Shown piece by piece: positions 33,181-45,685 of a stretch of 64,000 bases of DNA (positions within the stretch are counted from its first letter, which is position 1; each line of letters opens with the position of its first letter). Source of the stretch: Heloderma charlesbogerti. Taxonomy: Eukaryota > Chordata > Lepidosauria > Squamata > Helodermatidae. The notes under the pieces are model-generated. The model did no database searches and was not told the origin of the DNA. It was given only the letters and a program-made list of their open reading frames with translations. The position numbers and the translations under genes were made by a program. The stretch lies in the NCBI GenBank assembly GCA_026122225.1, contig JANEZZ010000468.1, positions 893,001 through 957,000 on the forward strand, written 5' to 3'.

Positions 33181-33599
33181 ATCACTCCATCTATGGCTTC
33201 TCTCCCTACACCCCTCCCCACAAGTGCTTTTCCAGTCCAGCTGATGGAAAACATCAGGCTGATAGGAAAAAGTTCAGGACTCCGCGCTCATATGTCTCTT
33301 TTGCTTTTAAGATTTGACACTCCCCCATCCTGCATTAAATGTGAACCTACCAGTCCCCCTTCCCCAGATAATTAATAGCAGTTATGGGTGGGGCTGATGG
33401 GATCTGGCAATCCAACAGCATCTGAAGGCCAGAGGTCTCTACCCCTGCTCTATATGAACCCCAATGAGGTACTGTCAGTCAGGAAGGTGGGGCTAGATGA
33501 ACCAGTAACTGTCATCTGTCCCTTTCCAGAAAAATAGCTCTGGGCCCAATCAGTCAACCTGAGCATGCAAGGTATAATTCAAAAGCCCGTGGTGAATTT

Positions 33600-33832
33600 T
33601 TTTAAACAGTCAGACCTTTGACATCTAAACTGGTCTGCTGCTGAAGGGCGTTTTAATTGGTTGGGTGCTGTCTATTTCTTTCCTTGTTGCATTTTTTGTT
33701 TTGTTTTTAATGCATTTGTTTTTATGTTATATTTTAATTAGAATTTTGTTTCGAATTTGTACTTTATTGTTAACTGCCTTGAGGACCATTTTTTGACAGA
33801 AAGGTGGTGGGATATAAATCAAATAAATAAAT
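33600..33832 (+). mobile_element. L2 LINE 3' UTR fragment
   Basis: T-rich UTR, TAACTGCCTTGAGGACC, AAGGTGGTGGGATATAAATC and a final (AAATAAAT)n tail, in the same order as the other L2 tails. No coding part is left. Confidence 0.75.
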
Positions 33833-33988
33833 AGCTGCCTCTTGTGCATGATGATGAACGTTGGTGGTAGAGAGTTAATATCGCAGAGGTTGTTCTTGGA
33901 CCTTCCATTGAAATTCTAAGATCCCAGGCACTCCCTGCTGGCCAGCAAGGCAGGCCAACCCCTCTGTGACATCAGAGGAGCTGCCAAG

Positions 33989-34339
33989 AAGTGCTGTCTC
34001 CAGGTTTTAGAGGTCCCTTGGGCAAGACCCCCACAGCAGGGTCCCTTTGGGTGACCTGCCTTCTTACCAACATTGTCACCATTGTTCCTCTTCCCCATTA
34101 TTTCTGCCTCCGGTTTGCTTGCCAGGCAGAGAAGCAATGAGCAAGTAGGCAGTGGCATCTACCGCTCCTCCTTCACACTGTGACCGTTGTCTGGGCCACA
34201 GTGGGAGGAGGGTGAACAAACATATTGCAGTGTTGAAGAGGAGGAGCAGGTCCAGGGGGGCTCTTGTCAGTGAAGCCCCCTGCTGGGACGTGGGCCCTCA
34301 GCAGGTGCCTGACCATGCCAACCCTTGACACTGGCCCTG
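33989..34339. mobile_element. Non-autonomous hAT-like element (copy 2 of pair)
   Basis: Homologous end to end with 24358-24716, and ends in CACTGGCCCTG. Flanks CTGCCAAG and CTGCTAAG match at 7 of 8 positions, supporting an 8-bp target duplication. No coding capacity. Confidence 0.75.
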
Positions 34340-34347
34340 CTGCTAAG

Positions 34348-37169
34348 CCAATACAATTCAGAGAGACAGGACAAGTGGGGTGGAGAGAGGCAGAGGTGAA
34401 CGAGGGGAGGAGGTGAGTGCAGAACAGTTGAGAGAGGAATTGGACAACACATTGTACTGACAGGTCCTCTAGAAGTATATATATTTATGCGAGATCTATA
34501 TTACGAATGAGTAGCTCACCCAGGTAAAAGGACAGGCAGGGTCCTGCCACCAGAGTAGAAGCCAGATGATCCCTGGCAGTGCAGATCTTTATCTCTCCTT
34601 TGTTCGCTTTTAATTGACTCAGCAACTGATGCATTCACATTTACACAGGCCCCAATGGCCATCTTCCGATTGCAACGTAACACTCTGATTTCCCTCTCTT
34701 GCAAAGTTGCTGGACACCTGTGCATTTGGTCCCTTCCAGCCCACCATACGTACCTCATTGGAAATGGTGGATCGGCGCTGTGTGAAAATGGGGAGCACTT
34801 GGCAGGAGCTATCCAAGAGAGAGATGGCCAAGGCTGCACTGATGGCTCTTGGCACATAGCTGGACTAGCTCCCAGCTGGGCCACCTGCGTGTGCCTTGCC
34901 TTTCTCCCTGACTCACAGGCACTGAGCTGTGAGCCGACTCACATGCCCCACAGCTACACTTGCCTCTGCTAATTGCTTCTGCTGTTGGCAGCTTATGGGT
35001 GAAGGGAGCTCATCTTTTAATTACACGGGAAGTGCAGAGAACAACATGCTAGGGACTCTGTTCACCACCTGCAACCCATTTCCTTTTGAAATAATACTGA
35101 GATGATCACAGGCCTCCTGAGACATGTCAAATGACACCGCCCAAGGGCTATACTGATGAGCAGGCGTATGCAGCTACCTCCAACATTGCAGGATGGTCTA
35201 AAACAGGGATTACAAGTAGCTCTGGCATTGGTCCAATATTTCCAATAGCCCTTGGCTTCTACTCTGTTTGAATTTCAGCAGTGATTTTGGAGTGCATGCA
35301 CCCTAAATTGGGGTGGTGGGGTGGGGGAGAATAAAGAAATCAAATCCTGTTGTTGCTGTTGTTTAAAAAATAGCATTCTGTTTTTTACTGTCAAATTGTT
35401 TTACAAGAGGTCATAATTTTGCAACTGTAGAAATAAAATGTGTACAGTAGCAGTCCCTCCATGCAGAAGAACCACCACTGTCCCCTGTGTGGCTTCTATT
35501 GGCAATTTAATCCCTTATAGTCAACCTTACTTGCACAGCAAAATTAATTGTATCTTTTTAAAATAAAATAAAGGTTGATTGTTGTACTTCAGAGTATTAG
35601 CCGATGGTTAAGTTGCAATCTGTCATGCTGTTGTAAAACACTTTGTTCCTTTCCAAAGGTCCTGAGTGGTTAAATATATATTTTTTAATTTTTAAGATCA
35701 TGTTGGTGGATGTCTTACATTATTTTCGAGGGGAGGTACCATGCAGTTAAATAAAACTAAAAACTTTTCACTGATGCTCCAAATAAACATTTTTAAGCTC
35801 CTGCAACTGCAAATTGCCAAGTCATGTTTCAAAAAAGATGTGGATTCCCTGCCAAGTACATTTACAGTGGATCCCTATGCATGTCTATGCAGACATAACT
35901 ACGACTGAGTTCAGTGGGACTTAGTCCTGGATAAGTGTGTTTGCAGCCTTTGAAAATTTTGAAATAAAAATACAAATTCAGTTTTTCAAGTTCTTTTTTT
36001 GTAAAACTCTTCCAGATTTTTAGAAGCTCTGCCCCAACCCTGGTCTCTACCTGGGAACATTAGAATGGACAGCTTTTACCAGTATGGAGAAGGGTTTGTT
36101 TTTCCCATTTCTAAAATGCAGACACCTCTGGGGTGAGATTCAGCAGCTGTTTACCAGCCACCTTTCTGGGATAGTGGGGTGAAGATTTGTTTAATATTTG
36201 CACTTGAAGGAGCATGATGGAAAAACGGCACCTTCCTAGTCTTCCATGATCATTCTGTGTTGGAATGATTGTTCCTACCCTACATGATAATTCTTGGGGA
36301 AGGAAGCCACATGCTCGGTTCTGCAAAACCAACAATATGGTGATTTAACACAGCCTATTAAATAGCAACCTCAGAATGCCAAAGCCAAGTTCACACTTGC
36401 ATTATAACTGTGGTGACAGCTGTGGTGACAGGATGCCATTTCTAAGGAAGGGCATGGTGTCCTCACAGCTGGAAACACCAGAATGAGAAATGGTCTGGAA
36501 CCCTCAGGACTAGCAAGTATACTCCTCTCATCCTTTTTCATTTCTGCTTCCTCCAGCATCGTAAAGTTTCAGTCTGGCTTTGGCAGTGGAGCCTAGTGGC
36601 TCCAATTTCAGTGGGGCTGTGAACCCATTCTGGGTAGTAGGAATTTTTTGTTAACACGTCTGGATTAGGAACATGCACAATTGTCAGAAGGCCCGTATAG
36701 CATTAAAGCTCCCCCTCCAATTTTGGGGTGGTAGGGGTGGTTTGTTTGTTGCCATCTAGAAACACCCTAGAACAGACGGGCCACCCACTCGTGCCGCCGA
36801 GTCCCTAGCTAAAAATACACAGTAACTTGGGTTGTACAAGTCTGGGCCTGCAGCAAGGGCTTTCCCCTTGTGACGTCACCATTTCCTTCAACATGGCTGG
36901 CTGGCAGACACGGAACATGTTCCTGTTCACAGGAGGATAGAGAGCCTTCCTAGGGCATGCACTGGCCCGGGGAAAGGATCACCAAGGGCCATCAAAGGCC
37001 ACCACAGTAAAGGGGCGTGTGGCTCTCAGATAAAATCTGCTAGTTCACTTCACATCAGGGCATAAGGTGAAGCACAATGCACAGAAGCTGGCAAAAAACA
37101 GTGCAACAAAGCATATGAAGCGTGGAGATCTGAAATCAAAGGGTGCTGAAGTTGGGGTTTGTGAAGAAA
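34348..37169. other. No gene recognised; one GCAATCC-family repeat at 35873-35955
   Basis: The repeat reads CCCTATGCATGTCTATGCAG then TCAGTGGGACTTAGTC and ends GTGTGTTTGCAGCC. A P2 fragment lies at 36575-36625. The block 34600-34970 has a 105-codon ORF but no domain I can name. 35.3-36.0 kb is AT-rich. Confidence 0.4.
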
Positions 37170-37174
37170 GGAGA

Positions 37175-37715
37175 TGTCAGGAGCGCTCTGGCGGCCTCTC
37201 CCAGTAGATTCCAATAGCCAACTCAAGACACAGACCAAAGGATTTTCTTTTCAAAGCTTTAATCCTTTTACAACTTAATGACTTTTTCAGATGCTAATCA
37301 CCAGCGGCTAAAGCAAGGAACAGCAGGGTAGCCTAAGCTTCCAGTAGTCAGTTGATCCCTGTTTGAAAGAAAGTAACTTGAAGACCCAGAACTTATGGGC
37401 CAGGGAGAGATCCTCCCTCTTTCCCTTGGGTCCATAGGAGGCGGCGGTTGCTTGCGTGCCAAACGGGCGCTACGCCTCCTTTCCGCGCCCTCCATCGCTC
37501 GTCACTCTCTGTGTCTGCGTCGAGCATCTAAGAAGCCCCCCTCCCGCATTCCCTCACTGCCAGGGTCGCTATCTATCTTAGGAATGCTGGCAGGAGGAAT
37601 CTCTGCCAGGTGCTGAGCCTGGGAGGGATGAGCTGACCCCTCTCCCATGGATAGCTGTTCCTCCTCAGAATCCGAACTGCTCTGAGGCTCTCTGGGCTCA
37701 GTTTCCACCCTGACA
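37175..37715 (-). mobile_element. Solo LTR, 541 bp (copy 1)
   Basis: The 541-bp block begins TGTCAGGAGCG and ends CACCCTGACA on the plus strand. It has TG...CA retroviral-type ends and is flanked by a perfect 5-bp duplication GGAGA (37170-37174 and 37716-37720). It is homologous over its whole length, and identical in length, to the block at 45686-46226, which lies in the opposite orientation. A putative polyadenylation signal ATTAAA is at 37258-37263 on the minus strand. The 5-bp duplication fits a Ty3/gypsy-like or ERV-like element, and I cannot tell which. Inside, about 100 codons with SEPREPQSSSDSEEE and PPASIP are conserved with copy 2 but broken here by one stop at 37502-37504. Confidence 0.88.
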
Positions 37716-38009
37716 GGAGATGATCCACAATGTCCACACTGAAGCAAGAGGCACCAGGATTGTTCATGGCCAAAGATAGGGTGTTGTGTGAGTATAACAA
37801 GAACAATAAGAGTTTATGAGTCCTAAGACAGACAAGGTGAATTGTCAATTCCGCACAGCAGAAGAGTCAGGGAGTATTAAACAGGCAAGCACTAACACAG
37901 GGATTATTAAGCAGGCATGCATTAAGAGAGTTTGTCAACTAGCCATAAAGATAATCCCTATTAGGTGGAAGGTTCGTGCTCTTCTTACACTTATATCTAG
38001 GCAGGCTCA

Positions 38010-38203
38010 ATGGGACTGTGGCTCAATGGGAAGAACACATGCTTTGCAGGCAGAACATCCCAGGTTCAATTCCTTGTATCTCCAGGAAGGGCTGGAAAAA
38101 TTCCCACCTAAAACCCTGCAGAGTTGCTGTCAGTCAGTGTTGACAATACTGGGCTAGATAGACCAAAGCTCTGACTCTATAAGGCAGCTTCCTTTGTTCC
38201 TAA
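38010..38203 (+). mobile_element. tRNA-derived SINE
   Basis: The head GGACTGTGGCTCAATGGGAA (A box type) and GGTTCAATTCC (B box) are followed by the body GCTGTCAGTCAGTGTTGACA and the end AAGGCAGCTTCCTTTGTTCC. Uninterrupted, so it serves as a reference for the split copies at 53290 and 55545. Confidence 0.85.
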
Positions 38204-40039
38204 TGCTTACAGTAAACAATTAGGACCAAAATCAAAGATAATTTAAATCTGGCAACATCAAATCTTAAAAAATGAAGTATGTCAAAATGCAAACAGCAAA
38301 GGCATGAACTCTGGATGGTTGATTTCAATTCTTGTCAGGGCGTGGGGGTATAACTGAATGGATGCGAAAGGGTTATGAAAGAAAATGTTTGGCTGTAAAA
38401 GGCTTGCCTGATGTTTACTGCTATGATCCATTTCAGAAGTCCCTGTTAGATAAATCCTTCTAACTACCATTTGCACCTGTGTAGCAGGTTATCCCTTGCT
38501 TCCGTTTGTTATCTGAAATCACTGCACTGCTGTATCACAGAGTTAGATAGGATTAACAAGAGGATAACAGCTCTGGGGATACAGGAAAGCTAATAATGGA
38601 AGGAACAACAACAACAACAACAACAGAACACCCAGCACATAAGAGCAGGGCATTTCTGAGCGAGTATGGCCAATATCAGAGCAGAGCTGCAGGAAAGATT
38701 TATTAAGAAATATATATTAAACTGCATTTCTGCTTTCAATTCTCATGTGTGCTTTTTGCAACTGCTTTTTCACACTGCAGCCTCTGTAAAGTTTTTCAAT
38801 GGAGTTATGGTTTAATGACATCCTGCAAATTAGAGACGCTAGCTGTATCAAGAAAATACCCTCCAGCTCTAAGACACAGCCATGTTGGGTTAAAAAAAAA
38901 AAATCAATGCAGAAAGCACCTGTTCTCTACTAACTTGGCACAGTTTAATTGCGTTGCCTCTTAGATCTTTACTATATGCCTTTGGACGTGTATAAAGGAC
39001 ATCCCATAAAGGAAACTGCTAATTTACCATGAGCACAACACATTTACTATTTGGCAAAGTAGCAAATCCTAAATTGATTTTAGGGTTAATTGCTCATTTG
39101 GGGTGGGCAGGGGGGAGGGATCAAATTATTCCTCCAATAGCAAACTTGGTGGCCTAAAAGAAACATTTGCATTTGGGGCAAAGAAACCTGATCACAATCT
39201 TAACGCTGAAACATCTTGCCTCAAGATCTGTCTCAACACAATCCAAGCTGGGGTCTGAATATGACATAGAATCATTTGTACTGAAAATTCTGCCAGGCCT
39301 GTACAGTATATACCTGGGGCCTACAGAGGGCAGAGTGGAGCAAGCAGATGTTCTGCTGACAGCTAGAATTGATGCGGTTAGCTGACCCTGGTCAACACCC
39401 CTATGTATAGCGTATATACACACACTAATGGAAACCATCTCTCAGAGCCTCCTCCGACGCGGGAAGCCAGAGATTCTTGTATTGCCAAGATAAGTCTGAC
39501 TGGAAGAGGGAGAAATATCAGCCTGGCTGGGCCTCCCCCTCCCTCCAGATGAAACGCCACTACAGCGGTGGAACCTGGTGCACGTTCAACAAAAAATGTA
39601 TGTTGGCAAGGAAACTGGCGTGCAAGCCCTTCTTGGTTCCCACTTTGCTCCTGACCGGGCTTGCCTGTCGGCTTACTGCCAGGTCCACAACGCTATGGAG
39701 CTTCTTGGCATCCCTTAAACACAGACAGTCTTTCCTTTTGTTCTAGAGAGCTGCCCAGGCCAAGACAAAATTTCAGCAGTAGGCTTAGATTAAAACAGCA
39801 GCCCGGGATGCTCCCTTCAACTCGGCCCTCCGCTTTCAGCTCACCTGCCCCAAAGCAATACAGAAGAATCATCGTCTCTGGACACCTCCCAGAGGTTGCA
39901 TCCCAGGAGTGAAGCCTGGCACCACCATGGTATCCATGGGAAGCTGCTGGGGATCCAGCACCCTGGCAGGGCCCACGGCTACGCTGCTGCCGGCTCCAGG
40001 AGTGGATGCTGTTATGGGAGCTGGGTCTGAGAGCTAGCG
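38204..40039. other. No gene recognised; (CAA)n at about 38606-38623
   Basis: A short CAA microsatellite and single-copy-looking sequence. The 139-codon minus-strand ORF at 39693-40112 overlaps the next repeat and has no recognisable domain. Confidence 0.4.
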
Positions 40040-40323
40040 CAGGCCCTACTATGAGGCAGAGTGAGGCGGCCGCCTCAGGCAGCAGATGCTGGGGGATGGG
40101 AAGCAGTGGCAAGATGTTGGGGGCCAGAGGGCTGTGTGCACCAGGTAGCCTGCCCTGTACCCCCTAAGCTAGCCCGCTGCTGTCAGGGGGGATGGCAGGC
40201 ACTTCCCTGCCCCCAGCACTGAGATAAGTTTCAGCTGTCAGTGTGATCAGTTTGTGTACATGGAATGGGAGGGAGGCATCTTGTCCTTTGCCTCAGGCAG
40301 CAAAATGTTTTGGGCCGGCCCTG
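40040..40323. mobile_element. Non-autonomous hAT-like element, CAGGGCYGGCCC family (copy 2)
   Basis: Reverse orientation relative to 12667-12934. It begins CAGGCCCTACTATGAGGCAG and ends AATGTTTTGGGCCGGCCCTG. Shared words include TCCTTTGCCTCAGGCAGC. No clear target duplication. Confidence 0.6.
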
Positions 40324-41730
40324 CCAGTAGCTGCCCAACACTGACATTTTCTCCAGTGCCCCAGAGCAACGCTACACTGACGGAAATTAAAACTGGAGCT
40401 CTGCTGCGAGGGTGGCCACTTACACATCACCAGAAAAGAGTGGACGCACGACCAAAAGGAGGGCAAAAGAGGGCAGGGATTTGCATAATATTTGCACATG
40501 CTAATTTATATTCATAGATGCAAATTTAGAAATAGTCTTTATAATTTAAACAGAGAAACCATGCGTCTCACCATCGTGGGGAAACTGTGACCGGGGGACC
40601 TGTGTGCCTGCTGCTTGGTCATGTGCTGATGGAAAACGTCAAGGCTCCTGCGCTCTGTTCTTAATGGTCTGGACAGTTCGTCAGACAGAGGACTCTCCTC
40701 TGTAAAATAGGACACATGATCACCCTATCTGCTTCCACCAGGTGGGTCTACCGATCTAGGAGAGGGCCCCCCAGAAGGCACTTTGCTGAGGGATCCTTCC
40801 ACCCTGGAGACAGTCCCAACCTTGGAATCCTTCCTTTTTGTAAAGGGGTTTAAAAACCATAATTGCAGTGACCTCTGTTCGCAGAGCAGTGAAGGATGGA
40901 AGGGAAGGGATTTTCTGTGCCCTTTGTAAAAGCAAAAAGCTAAATCTCTATATCCAGAAGGTTTGCCTCTGTTTTTGAGACACACAGCTCTGGACTGCCA
41001 CAAACCGAAGGGGCCAGGATGGCTGGAATCCAAACCAATCTGGTGAGTTGGCTTCCTCCTTTGTTTTCATATCCTTTTCTTCACCTCTCTCCCTCCTTCT
41101 TCTGAGTCCATATCACTCCTCTGATTAAAGCACTGCTAGCCTATTTGACAGCATTTCACTGACTTACTTCAATGTATTTGGTGCTTGAAAGCTGGTGGTA
41201 ATAATCAGACTAAGTACTCCAGAGACTCAGGGGTTAAACTTTGCCTGCCTCTTATCAAAACCTGACCGGTATCCTGGAAACGTGCTGGCACCTGGTGCAT
41301 TACATGGTTAAAAAACAAAATAAAAAAACAGTGATAGGGATCTCCATGTTTCTTGCTCTATTTAATTTTCTTTGAGGGTTTAAAAATAAGAATATAGCCA
41401 CCCACTAAGATTTCTATGTCATAAGACTGGAATCTAGACTCACTCAGCGATTCTCTGACATCTTGGTCAACAGACTGAGCAGATAACACATGATCCATTG
41501 CTTTAAATTTTTAAAGTTTAAAAGGACAGATCTTTACAACATCAGCCAGAAAGCCAGATTGGAACCGCCCCAGGCAGAAAGGAGGCACATACTTGTAAAG
41601 TGAAAACCTTCACTGGCTCAGTCCATTTGTTTGAAGAATAGCCTGGAACTCATTAGCACATTATAGAAAAAACTGTTGCATGAAAACCATCCACACGTGG
41701 ATGCTTTGAAGTCAGAGAGATCTTCTGTAC
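40324..41730. other. No gene recognised
   Basis: Short ORFs only, with no repeats of the families above. Confidence 0.4.
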
Positions 41731-41851
41731 CAGCCTTCCCCAACCTGGTGCCATCCAGACATATTGGACTGCAATTCCCATCATTCCTAGCCAGCATCGC
41801 CAATGGTTGCAGTCCAACACATCTAGAGGGTACCAGGTTGGAGAAGGATGT
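41731..41851. repeat. Palindromic MITE, CCTTCCCCAACCTGG family (copy 3)
   Basis: CCAGCCTTCCCCAACCTGGT on the left pairs with ACCAGGTTGGAGAAGGATG on the right. Inner words are TTGGACTGCAATTCCCATCA and GTTGCAGTCCAACACATC. Confidence 0.85.
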
Positions 41852-42237
41852 TCTATATGCTCCTTTCTGTTTGCAGAACTGTTGAATGTCCTAGAATCCG
41901 CTGGTGGATCATGGATTAACATTACGCAGGAATGCTCATAAGCTGCAGCAGTTCTACACACAGAGAATGCGGGCCCAACCAGCCCTATGCCCCATGCATC
42001 TCTACAGGTTCATCAATACATGCAAGACAAGTGTATCATGTGCTGCGATATCCCTTGCAACAACATGTGAACAACTCAGTTTTGGGGTCTGCCTGTGATT
42101 CTCATTCAAACAACTTCATTTTTCTGAAACTCAGTTCCCCACCTGAAGATGAAGATGAAAGTGAGGGAGAGGGGTGGGGAAAGAAGCACCACTGAAGATC
42201 CAATTTCCAGAGGGATAACTGTGTTAGTTGGCTGCAG

Positions 42238-42335
42238 TAAAAACAACAAAGAGTCTTGTGGCACCTTAAAGACTAACACATTTACTCTGACATAAGCCTT
42301 TGTGGACACTGTCCACATCATCGGATGTTTTCATT
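42238..42335. repeat. Interspersed repeat with AAAGAGTCTTGTGGCACC
   Basis: The words AAAGAGTCTTGTGGCACCTT, AAGACTAACACATTTA and GCCTTTGTGGAC are highly characteristic of a high-copy reptile interspersed repeat that I recognise but cannot name with confidence. About 100 bp. Confidence 0.6.
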
Positions 42336-42419
42336 GTAGATCGATTGATTTGGGGCTAACCAGAACTCTTGGCAGCAACAGGGTCTGTTGCTGGAATATC
42401 ATCACACCTTCCTCATCAT

Positions 42420-42520
42420 TTAGGTTACAAATCCAAACACATTTAATAGGAACTAAGCAGTGCCACTCAACACAATGGGATTTACTTCTGAGTAAACATG
42501 CATAGGCTTGTACTCTAAAG
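42420..42520. repeat. GCAATCC-family repeat
   Basis: CACAATGGGATTTACTTCTG followed by AGTAAACATGCATAGGCTTG is the right-hand half of the family. Confidence 0.55.
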
Positions 42521-43024
42521 CGGCAAGGTCTTGTTGCTGGGAAAATGCAGTTCTCCCCACAAATAGATTTTTTGAAAAAACAGATTACACTTCCATACTT
42601 TACAACTCAGTGCAGAAGTGGTCATCTAGCTGGCTTAATCAAGTACATGGCACCGGTATTCGTCAGAGCCAACTGGACAGCCTATATGGCAGGGCTGTGC
42701 ACGGACCCCGCCGATCAGCTTTGGATGCCACTTTGGATCCTCCAAAGTGACCCCTATCTGTCTCAGACCAATTCAGACCCCTCCACTCTGATTTGTATCT
42801 GAATCCGATGTGAGATTCGGATATCCAGATCGCCCATTTTGGGTGTTTTCCCACTGACTTGCACGGGAAAACACTAATGGTCATAACTTCTTTAGTTTTT
42901 AAGATACAGACATGGAATTTGGAGACCTCTCCACCCCCTGGGAGAGGAGGCCACCTGCAAAATTTCAGACAGTGGTTTTTGTGCTAAACAGAGTTAAAAT
43001 CTGATGTTTTCCACGGAAACTCTC

Positions 43025-43320
43025 GAAGCAAAAAACTGTAACTTCTCCCTGTTTCCACACACGCATGTGACACCTTGGCCTCTCCCAGCTCCCCTCAAGG
43101 GCATCATACCCCCCAAAGCCCAGGCAGTTTGGCCCACTGGCTTGTGTGCTAGGCACAGGTGAAATTTGAGTTTTTCCAAGAAAACTCCCAAAGAGCTGTA
43201 ACTTCTCCCTGTTTCCATGTATGTACGTGACACCTTGGCCCATCCCAGGCCCACTTGCCAAATTCCAGGCCATTTGGCCCACTGACTTGTGTCCTAGGTG
43301 CTGGTTGAATTTGATATTCC
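43025..43320. repeat. Two-copy tandem repeat inside hAT
   Basis: The block with CTGTAACTTCTCCCTGTTTCC, GTGACACCTTGGCC and TTTGGCCCACTG occurs twice (starting about 43034 and 43193). The period is about 158 bp, with moderate divergence. Confidence 0.75.
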
Positions 43321-43564
43321 CAGAAACTCAGACCAAACTCAGAAGGGAAAGTATGTTGAAGCAGAGGTCACTATCCCTAATCTCTGCTGCAGGTTTCTTT
43401 GAAGTGCAAAATAATCTTATTCTGAAGAATCACCGGCTCAGCCTCTCTATGGCTGAAAACACACATTATCCGGCAGGCAGGCTGAAAGAGGTTATTTTTT
43501 TTTACCAGCTTTTGTTTATTTCTAGCACACACTAAATGAGTATTTTGAATGTATCTTGAATGAA

Positions 43565-43690
43565 CACGGTCAGTGCGTAGCCCAGAAGGGCCACTGATTT
43601 TTGAACATGGCCAGTTCCTAGCCCAGAAAGGCGACTGATTTTTGAACACGCGCAGTGCCTAGCCCAGAAGGGCCACTGATTTTTGAATGC
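43565..43690. repeat. Short tandem repeat, about 50-bp unit, 2.5-3 copies
   Basis: CAGTGCGTAGCCCAGAAGGG, CAGTTCCTAGCCCAGAAAGG and CAGTGCCTAGCCCAGAAGGG are each followed by CACTGATTTTTGAA or GACTGATTTTTGAA. Confidence 0.85.
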
Positions 43691-44046
43691 TGGAAACCTC
43701 CACAATTGATGGACCAATACTTCCCCCAACCCATCTCCTCCATGGTTCCCTGCCTAAGCCTCTTGGGGGTGAGAGACGGAGAGCTTGCAGGAGTTCTGGC
43801 GGCACTACCAGCCTTCTGCTTGCCCCTGCTGCCAGCCTGCTGGGACTTGGGGGCCTCTTCCCTGAGCAAGACCGATTGGTGCAGCCTCCTTAAGTGCAGA
43901 AGCAGGCTGCTGGTGCTGTAGTACCCTGGCTGTTTCCCTTTGCACAGAGATGCCTTGCAGTAGTAGCAGACGGCAGTGGTGGGATCCACTCCCACCTCAG
44001 AGTGGTCCCACATGGTGCTGCCCTGATGTGTCTGTGGAGGAGACAC
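43618..44046 (-). pseudogene. hAT transposase N-terminus with BED zinc finger
   Basis: The 142-codon frame contains a BED finger. An aromatic Trp-13 (STMWDHSEV) is followed by C27-x2-C30 (VCYYCK), the YSTSSLLLHL segment and H51-x4-H56 (HLRRLH). BED fingers sit at the N-terminus of hAT transposases and ZBED domesticated genes, where they bind element-end DNA. After residue 60 the frame enters a Ser/Lys/Pro-rich linker (KSQQAGSRGKQKAG) and then runs into the 50-bp tandem repeat. No catalytic DDE residues follow anywhere between here and the left TIR. The N-terminal Met is not certain, since the frame could extend upstream. Host gene origin is unlikely given the flanking TIRs. Confidence 0.7.
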
Positions 44047-44499
44047 AGATTGCCTGCCTTGAGTCTGGGGGGGAGGGGCAACGCATAAGCAAGGGGAACA
44101 ATGGAAGACGGGTCAGGTGCTGGAGCCTCTGCTTGCTCCTCCTCCTCTACCACACCCTGGAGTATCTCCTCCTGTTCACCCTCCACCACACTGAGGACAC
44201 TGGACAGCTCTGTCTGAACATCCAGCAGTGGGCCCCCCTCTTCCACTACAGAAGGAAATGTTGCTGCTCCTCCTTTGCCAAGAGTGCTTCTACTGCCTCC
44301 GCCAGCCTCCCCAAACAGTGACCTCCAGGCACTGCAACTGGCCTCTGCACTCTGCTGCCCTGCTACACTGGGACACACTATCTGGACTGGTGGAGAGCCA
44401 GCTTGCCTAATGGCACTGCTAGTGACAGCAGCACCTCACCCACCTCTGCCCCCGCCAAGACCCTGAAGAAGATGCCTCATTGGGCTGGCTTGTTTTGCC

Positions 44500-45685
44500 A
44501 CACAGTGGAGTATTACTGGAATAATTAGTTAATTGATATAAAATAGTATGTGTGTGGTGCTTTGCACACTGTATTGAATTGTGCACGTATTGCTTGCTTG
44601 ACCACAGCACAAGCGCGCGCACACACACACACACACGCACGAGCAAAAGAAAAGCAAATACAGAACTACCTAAGCAAAGAAAAGGGATTTTTTATTTTTT
44701 ATTTTATATTAATTTTCTTTTAAGGAAAACATGTAAAGTTCAAGAAATACAAGATAGCAGAGGAGGAGAGTGGTAAGAGCCAAGAGCAAGCAAAGAATAG
44801 GGGCGAAAAAGACTTCCTTTATGTTTTTGGAGGATCAAGCCAGAAAAGACACAGACAGTTCATTTCTGAACTAGTGGGGTGGTGGTGGTGGTGGTGGGGA
44901 GAAGAAATAAGGCAAGGCACAGGCAGGCTGCTGTATTTCCTTATTTTAGAATTTAGAAAGAAAGGAAAAACTAAATGGTTGAATAATAATTAATGCGGGG
45001 GAGGGATGGAGGAACAAGCCCAGGGGTAAAAATTTGTTTTTTAAGTTTTGCCCTGACTGCAGCTTTTTCTATCATTCCTTCCTCCTCTACTCTTTCTTTC
45101 CTAGATTTTTAAAATCACAGTCCTGTCTAGACTTTTAAAAATGAACACAGCCTTCTCCAGAGTCCCCAACCGATGCCAATGGAACAGCGGGGGGGGGGGG
45201 GGTGGAGCAAAGGAATGAGAAAAAAACAAGCAAGCTAATAATAATTGCTAACTGTTTGTTTTTAACAATCAAGGAAAGACAGTTAGATAGAGAAAGATAC
45301 AAAACAAACGAGTTGGAATACAACAAGGCAGCTGCAGCAACTGCCAAACTTAGAACACAAATGCATGCAACTCTCTCCTGAGTCCAAACTAACCAACACA
45401 AGTAATGGATTGGGGGTGGGGGAGAAGAACAAGTGAGCTAACTAACTACTACTAACTCTTTGTTTCTAACAATGAAGGAAAGACAGGGCTCAGTGAAGAA
45501 GAAAGAAGAAGCTGCAATGAATCCACCCCATACATTACCAGACGCAGCCTTTTGCCAAAGTATATATACCCCCCCTCCTCCACCACTGTCTCTGATTGGA
45601 GACCGCTGGCTTAGGCTCAGCCCTATAGTTCGAATTCGCCAAAGCACACTCCCTCCTCCTCCTCTGCTCGCCTCCCCTTCCCCTT
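44500..45685. other. Internal hAT sequence with partial duplication; no gene
   Basis: Two related segments (about 45215-45285 and 45420-45485) share AAGAACAAG-, CTAACTG/CTTTGTTT- and TAACAATSAAGGAAAGACAG words, so a roughly 205-bp unit is partly duplicated. A (CA)n run at about 44622-44640, a (GGT)n run at 44878-44898 and a G run at 45190-45202 are present. Confidence 0.5.

Noticed and set aside
34655..34972. 105-codon ORF that could be a host exon
   Set aside because: No family resemblance and no convincing acceptor/donor pair at frame boundaries. Opposite-strand ORFs of similar size exist in the same place.
43890..44378. 162-codon minus-strand ORF with Glu/Pro-rich content
   Set aside because: It overlaps the BED-finger frame in another phase and has no domain. 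It is either a shadow or a linker region of the same decayed transposase.
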